Below are positions 7,375 through 8,933 of a stretch of DNA of 8,933 bases, in pieces (the first letter of the stretch is position 1; each line of letters begins with the position of its first letter). This DNA is from Bacillota bacterium. GTDB taxonomy: Bacteria > Bacillota > Clostridia > Oscillospirales > Ruminococcaceae. The translations under genes were made by a program, and so were the position numbers. The DNA lies in the NCBI GenBank assembly GCA_023451415.1, contig JAEXZK010000224.1, positions 1 to 8,933 of the forward strand. Direction: 5' to 3'. Below the pieces are notes generated by a model that had not been told where the DNA came from, ran no database searches, and saw only the letters and a program-made list of their open reading frames with translations.

Positions 7375-7522
7375 ACACCTCCCTGCAATCCACACCGGCA
7401 GCAGCGTCAAAAGCGGCTTGTGGAAATCAAAGTGCGGCAATAGAAGGCCCCCAACAGGCTTCCGCTTGCCGCACTCTCAATCTCTGTGCAAATATATCCC
7501 GGCTGGCCGCCGTGCTGATTGT
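7286..7522 (-). promoter_or_regulatory. Long 5' leader of the transporter operon, candidate cis-regulatory RNA
   Basis: From the predicted start near 7522 to the ATG at 7285 the transcript would carry about 237 untranslated nt. It contains the 10-bp-based hairpin at 7431-7475. Nearer the gene are competing folds: GACCG/CGGUC closed by ACCC/GGGU (about 7323-7361) against GGGGGAGCC (7339-7347) pairing over 9 positions, including G-U, with GGUUCUCCC (7315-7323) just upstream of the ribosome binding site. Mutually exclusive stems next to a Shine-Dalgarno site are what a riboswitch or attenuator would show. I checked for consensus pieces of T-box, glycine, cobalamin, ykkC, THF and ZTP elements and recognised none. 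Confidence 0.4.
7431..7475 (-). repeat. Stable hairpin in the operon leader
   Basis: AGTGCGGCAA (7431-7440) and TTGCCGCACT (7466-7475) are perfect 10-bp complements. Inside, GAAGgCC (7443-7449) pairs with GGCTTC (7457-7462) with one bulged G, giving a two-tier stem-loop. It lies about 50 nt into the predicted leader RNA, with no T-tract after it, so it is more likely a structural or regulatory element than a terminator. Confidence 0.65.
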
Positions 7523-7528
7523 GTCTTT

Positions 7529-7557
7529 ATTATATATGCGGCCCAGGATGGTTTCAA
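7529..7557 (-). promoter_or_regulatory. Strong sigma-A type promoter for the transporter/flavoenzyme operon
   Basis: On the minus strand TTGAAA (7552-7557, 5 of 6 matches to TTGACA) is followed after 17 bp by a perfect TATAAT (7529-7534). The predicted start is near 7522. Upstream DNA is AT-rich, which could act as an UP element. It is the only well-formed promoter I found between the U32 gene and the first transporter. The transcript would run through all four genes to the terminator at 1224-1256. Confidence 0.75.
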
Positions 7558-7606
7558 TTGGCTTAGCGCCCCAAGATTTTTCCATCTTATTTTCACAAAA
7601 GTAAAA

Positions 7607-7631
7607 ATATTTTTTGAAATTCAAAAAATAT
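7607..7631. promoter_or_regulatory. Perfect 25-bp AT-rich palindrome, candidate operator
   Basis: ATATTTTTTGAA (7607-7618) and TTCAAAAAATAT (7620-7631) are perfect 12-bp inverted repeats around a single A. The centre lies about 97 bp upstream of the predicted transcription start, a usual place for a dimeric activator site. It lacks G/C pairs in the stem and has no following T-tract in either direction, so it is not a terminator. The regulator is not encoded in the window. Confidence 0.55.
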
Positions 7632-7686
7632 CTTCGGAATTTACATTGTATCACCCGTCATTTTATGCAAAACCGCTGGAATAGAT

Positions 7687-7717
7687 AAAAAGGCAGTGGC
7701 GGGCTGCCGCCTTTTTT
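7687..7717 (-). terminator. Bidirectional terminator-like hairpin
   Basis: AAAAAGGC (7687-7694) pairs with GCCTTTTT (7709-7716) around a 14-nt GC-rich loop. An alternative inner pairing is GGCAG/CTGCC. T-tracts flank both sides, so it can work on either strand. On the minus strand it would finish transcription leaving the U32 gene and insulate the operon promoter below it. Confidence 0.65.
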
Positions 7718-7792
7718 GCACTCCCGGAGGCTTTTGTGCATCCCCTCATACGGGCAAACCGGCCCCGAAGTGCAAAAGGCATTTTTATGGCA

Positions 7793-7842
7793 AAGCGATA
7801 CAAAGCCGGATACCCAATAAGATATCCGGCTTTGTATCGCTT
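7793..7842 (-). terminator. 20-bp perfect hairpin at the U32 stop codon
   Basis: AAGCGATACAAAGCCGGATA (7793-7812) and its exact complement (7823-7842) enclose a 10-nt loop. The stem starts within the TAA stop of the U32 gene. The T-tract after it on the minus strand is short (TTTGCC), and the T-rich side is actually the plus strand. It may be a terminator helped by the second hairpin downstream, or a 3'-end stabiliser. The stem is longer than most intrinsic terminators. Confidence 0.6.
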
Positions 7843-8933
7843 ATTCCTTTTTCTCCCGGCGAAGTATGACGCCTTCGGGCAGCGGCTGGGGGCAACGGAA
7901 GGTGAAGGCCATGGTGGGGTGGGGCGTCGATGGGATCGGATTTCCCTCCCCATCCCGCAGGTCCTCCACAGCGATCCGGATGGGAGGGACACCCCCGGGC
8001 AGCAGAGCTTCCAGCTCCTCCCCTTCCGCCACCTTGTTTCTCTGGGCACAGCGCAGCACGCCATCCTCCCAGCCCTGGACCACCGCGGCCACATCCCATG
8101 GCCGCAGGTAGCCGCTGCTGCGGAAGCACTGGCCCTCCTCCGGCCTGCCAAAGAGGAAGCCCTCGCAGTATTCCCGGTGGCTCACTTTGCGGGGTTCCTC
8201 CTCCAGCCAGGCGGGGAGGGCATAATGCCCAGGGTCCCGAGCCAGCAGCTCCACAGCGGACTTGTAGGCGTTGGTGGCCACCGCCGTGTAATAAGCGGAT
8301 TTTGAGCGGCCTTCGATCTTAAAAGAGGACACCCCAGCCTGGGCCAGCTTGTCCAGATGCCCGATGAGGCAGAGGTCCCTGGCGTTGAGGATATAGCTGC
8401 CCTCCTCCCCTTCAAAAACAGGGAAGTACTGTCCCGGGCGTTTTTCCTCCATAAGGGCGTACTTCCACCGGCAGGGCTGAGCGCACTCCCCCCGGTTGGC
8501 GTCCCTGCCCAGCAGGTAGTTAGACAGCAGGCACCGGCCGGAAAAGGACATGCACATGGCCCCATGGACAAAGACCTCCAGTGCAAGCTCCGGCGGCGTG
8601 TTTTCCCGGATGCCCCGGATGGCCTCCAGATCCAGCTCACGGGCCAGGATGACACGCCTAGCCCCCAGGCGGTAAAGCTCCCGGGCAGTGAGCCAGTTGG
8701 TCACTCCCGCCTGGGTGGAAACATGGATTTCCACCTCCGGCGCCACCCGCCGGGCTTCCATCATCACCCCGATATCCGAGACGATGAAGGCGGCCACCCC
8801 CGCCCGGGCGGCGGCCCGGAGGTAATCCCCCAGCGAAGGAAGTTCCTCATTCACCGGGAGGGTGTTGCAGGTAAAATACACCCGGGCTCCCGCGGCATGG
8901 GCCAGTCGGACCCCTTCCGCCAGCTCCTCGGGC
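7841..8933 (-). CDS. U32-family protein, TrhP-like tRNA hydroxylation factor, N-terminus outside window
   Basis: The frame is open to the window edge, giving 363 visible residues. About 50 N-terminal residues should be missing, since family members are near 400-420 and the visible part begins at EELAEGVRLAHAAGARVYFTC in the first barrel region. A GTG at 8881 lies inside this strand and is not the start. The U32 core is clear: IHVSTQAGVTNW, the signature VFVHGAMCMSFSGRCLLSNY and GECAQPCRWKYAL, then SFKIEGRSKSAYY. Four cysteines spaced C-x6-C-x15-C-x3-C could bind an iron-sulphur cluster, as in related U32 proteins. A C-terminal domain of about 80 residues (YCEGFLFGRPEEGQ to the end) matches the layout of TrhP, which helps make 5-hydroxyuridine at tRNA position 34 from prephenate. 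Other U32 roles (23S rRNA hydroxylation, old collagenase labels) fit the length less well. It is a housekeeping neighbour, separated from the operon by terminators. Confidence 0.87.
   Translation of the reverse strand, partial: PEELAEGVRLAHAAGARVYFTCNTLPVNEELPSLGDYLRAAARAGVAAFIVSDIGVMMEARRVAPEVEIHVSTQAGVTNWLTARELYRLGARRVILARELDLEAIRGIRENTPPELALEVFVHGAMCMSFSGRCLLSNYLLGRDANRGECAQPCRWKYALMEEKRPGQYFPVFEGEEGSYILNARDLCLIGHLDKLAQAGVSSFKIEGRSKSAYYTAVATNAYKSAVELLARDPGHYALPAWLEEEPRKVSHREYCEGFLFGRPEEGQCFRSSGYLRPWDVAAVVQGWEDGVLRCAQRNKVAEGEELEALLPGGVPPIRIAVEDLRDGEGNPIPSTPHPTMAFTFRCPQPLPEGVILRREKKE

Larger units (their letters stand above)
7286..7840. other. 555-bp intergenic control region
   Basis: There is no convincing gene here. 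Contents from the U32 side downwards: the 20-bp hairpin (7793-7842); about 75 bp with nothing recognised (7718-7792); a terminator-like hairpin (7687-7717); an AT-rich stretch with a perfect palindrome (7607-7631); a promoter (7529-7557); and a long leader with its own hairpin (7431-7475). The stretch from about 7525 to 7690 is much more AT-rich than the flanking genes, as expected for a strong promoter region. Two open frames, 75 codons on minus (7654-7427) and 88 codons on plus (7418-7684), lack ribosome binding sites and run through the promoter and hairpins, so I do not call them genes. Confidence 0.75.

Noticed and set aside
7427..7654. 75-codon minus-strand ORF in the intergenic region
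   Set aside because: It has no ribosome binding site, runs across the promoter and the leader hairpin, and has no recognisable features.
7645..7673. A second promoter (TACAAT at 7645-7650)
   Set aside because: No acceptable -35 box at 16-18 bp spacing; the downstream promoter at 7529-7557 is far better.
8879..8881. GTG at 8881 as the start of the U32 gene
   Set aside because: The frame stays open to the window edge, and the residues upstream (EELAEGVRLAHAAGA) match the expected U32 N-terminal region, so the gene begins outside the window.

Overview
The window is GC-rich, and every gene I can support lies on the minus strand. Codon use, Shine-Dalgarno sites (AGGAGG type), sigma-A style promoters and the gene families suggest an anaerobic Clostridia genome, plausibly an Oscillospirales gut organism. 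No rRNA, ribosomal protein or other strong marker is present, so genus is not claimed.

Layout, read in the direction of transcription (high to low coordinates): (1) 8933-7841, the C-terminal ~363 residues of a U32-family protein resembling the tRNA-hydroxylation factor TrhP, with its start outside the window. It ends in a 20-bp perfect hairpin (7793-7842), followed by a second, bidirectional terminator-like hairpin (7687-7717). (2) 7686-7286, an AT-rich control region. It holds a perfect 25-bp palindrome, a near-consensus promoter (TTGAAA-17-TATAAT) and a ~237-nt 5' leader with a strong hairpin, alternative pairings near the ribosome binding site and a possible 30-codon leader peptide. (3) 7285-1265, a four-gene unit: two non-identical BCCT-family transporters, then two cytosolic FAD-dependent oxidoreductases of the FAD_oxidored (PF12831-like) type. 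The second transporter gene overlaps the first oxidoreductase gene. The unit ends at a 13-bp-stem terminator (1224-1256). (4) 1209-1, a separate promoter and a third flavoenzyme, cut by the window edge. It aligns without gaps to the preceding flavoenzyme over all 379 complete residues.

The simplest reading of the central locus is a substrate-specific uptake and redox module. BCCT carriers classically move betaine, carnitine, choline or related zwitterions, and the flavoenzymes would then oxidise or reduce the imported compound or its products. Both transporters keep the aromatic cage that binds quaternary ammonium groups but depart from the classic betaine and carnitine proteins at other key positions, and they differ from each other. 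The substrate and the reactions are unknown. This is the part of the window most likely to encode an undescribed pathway.
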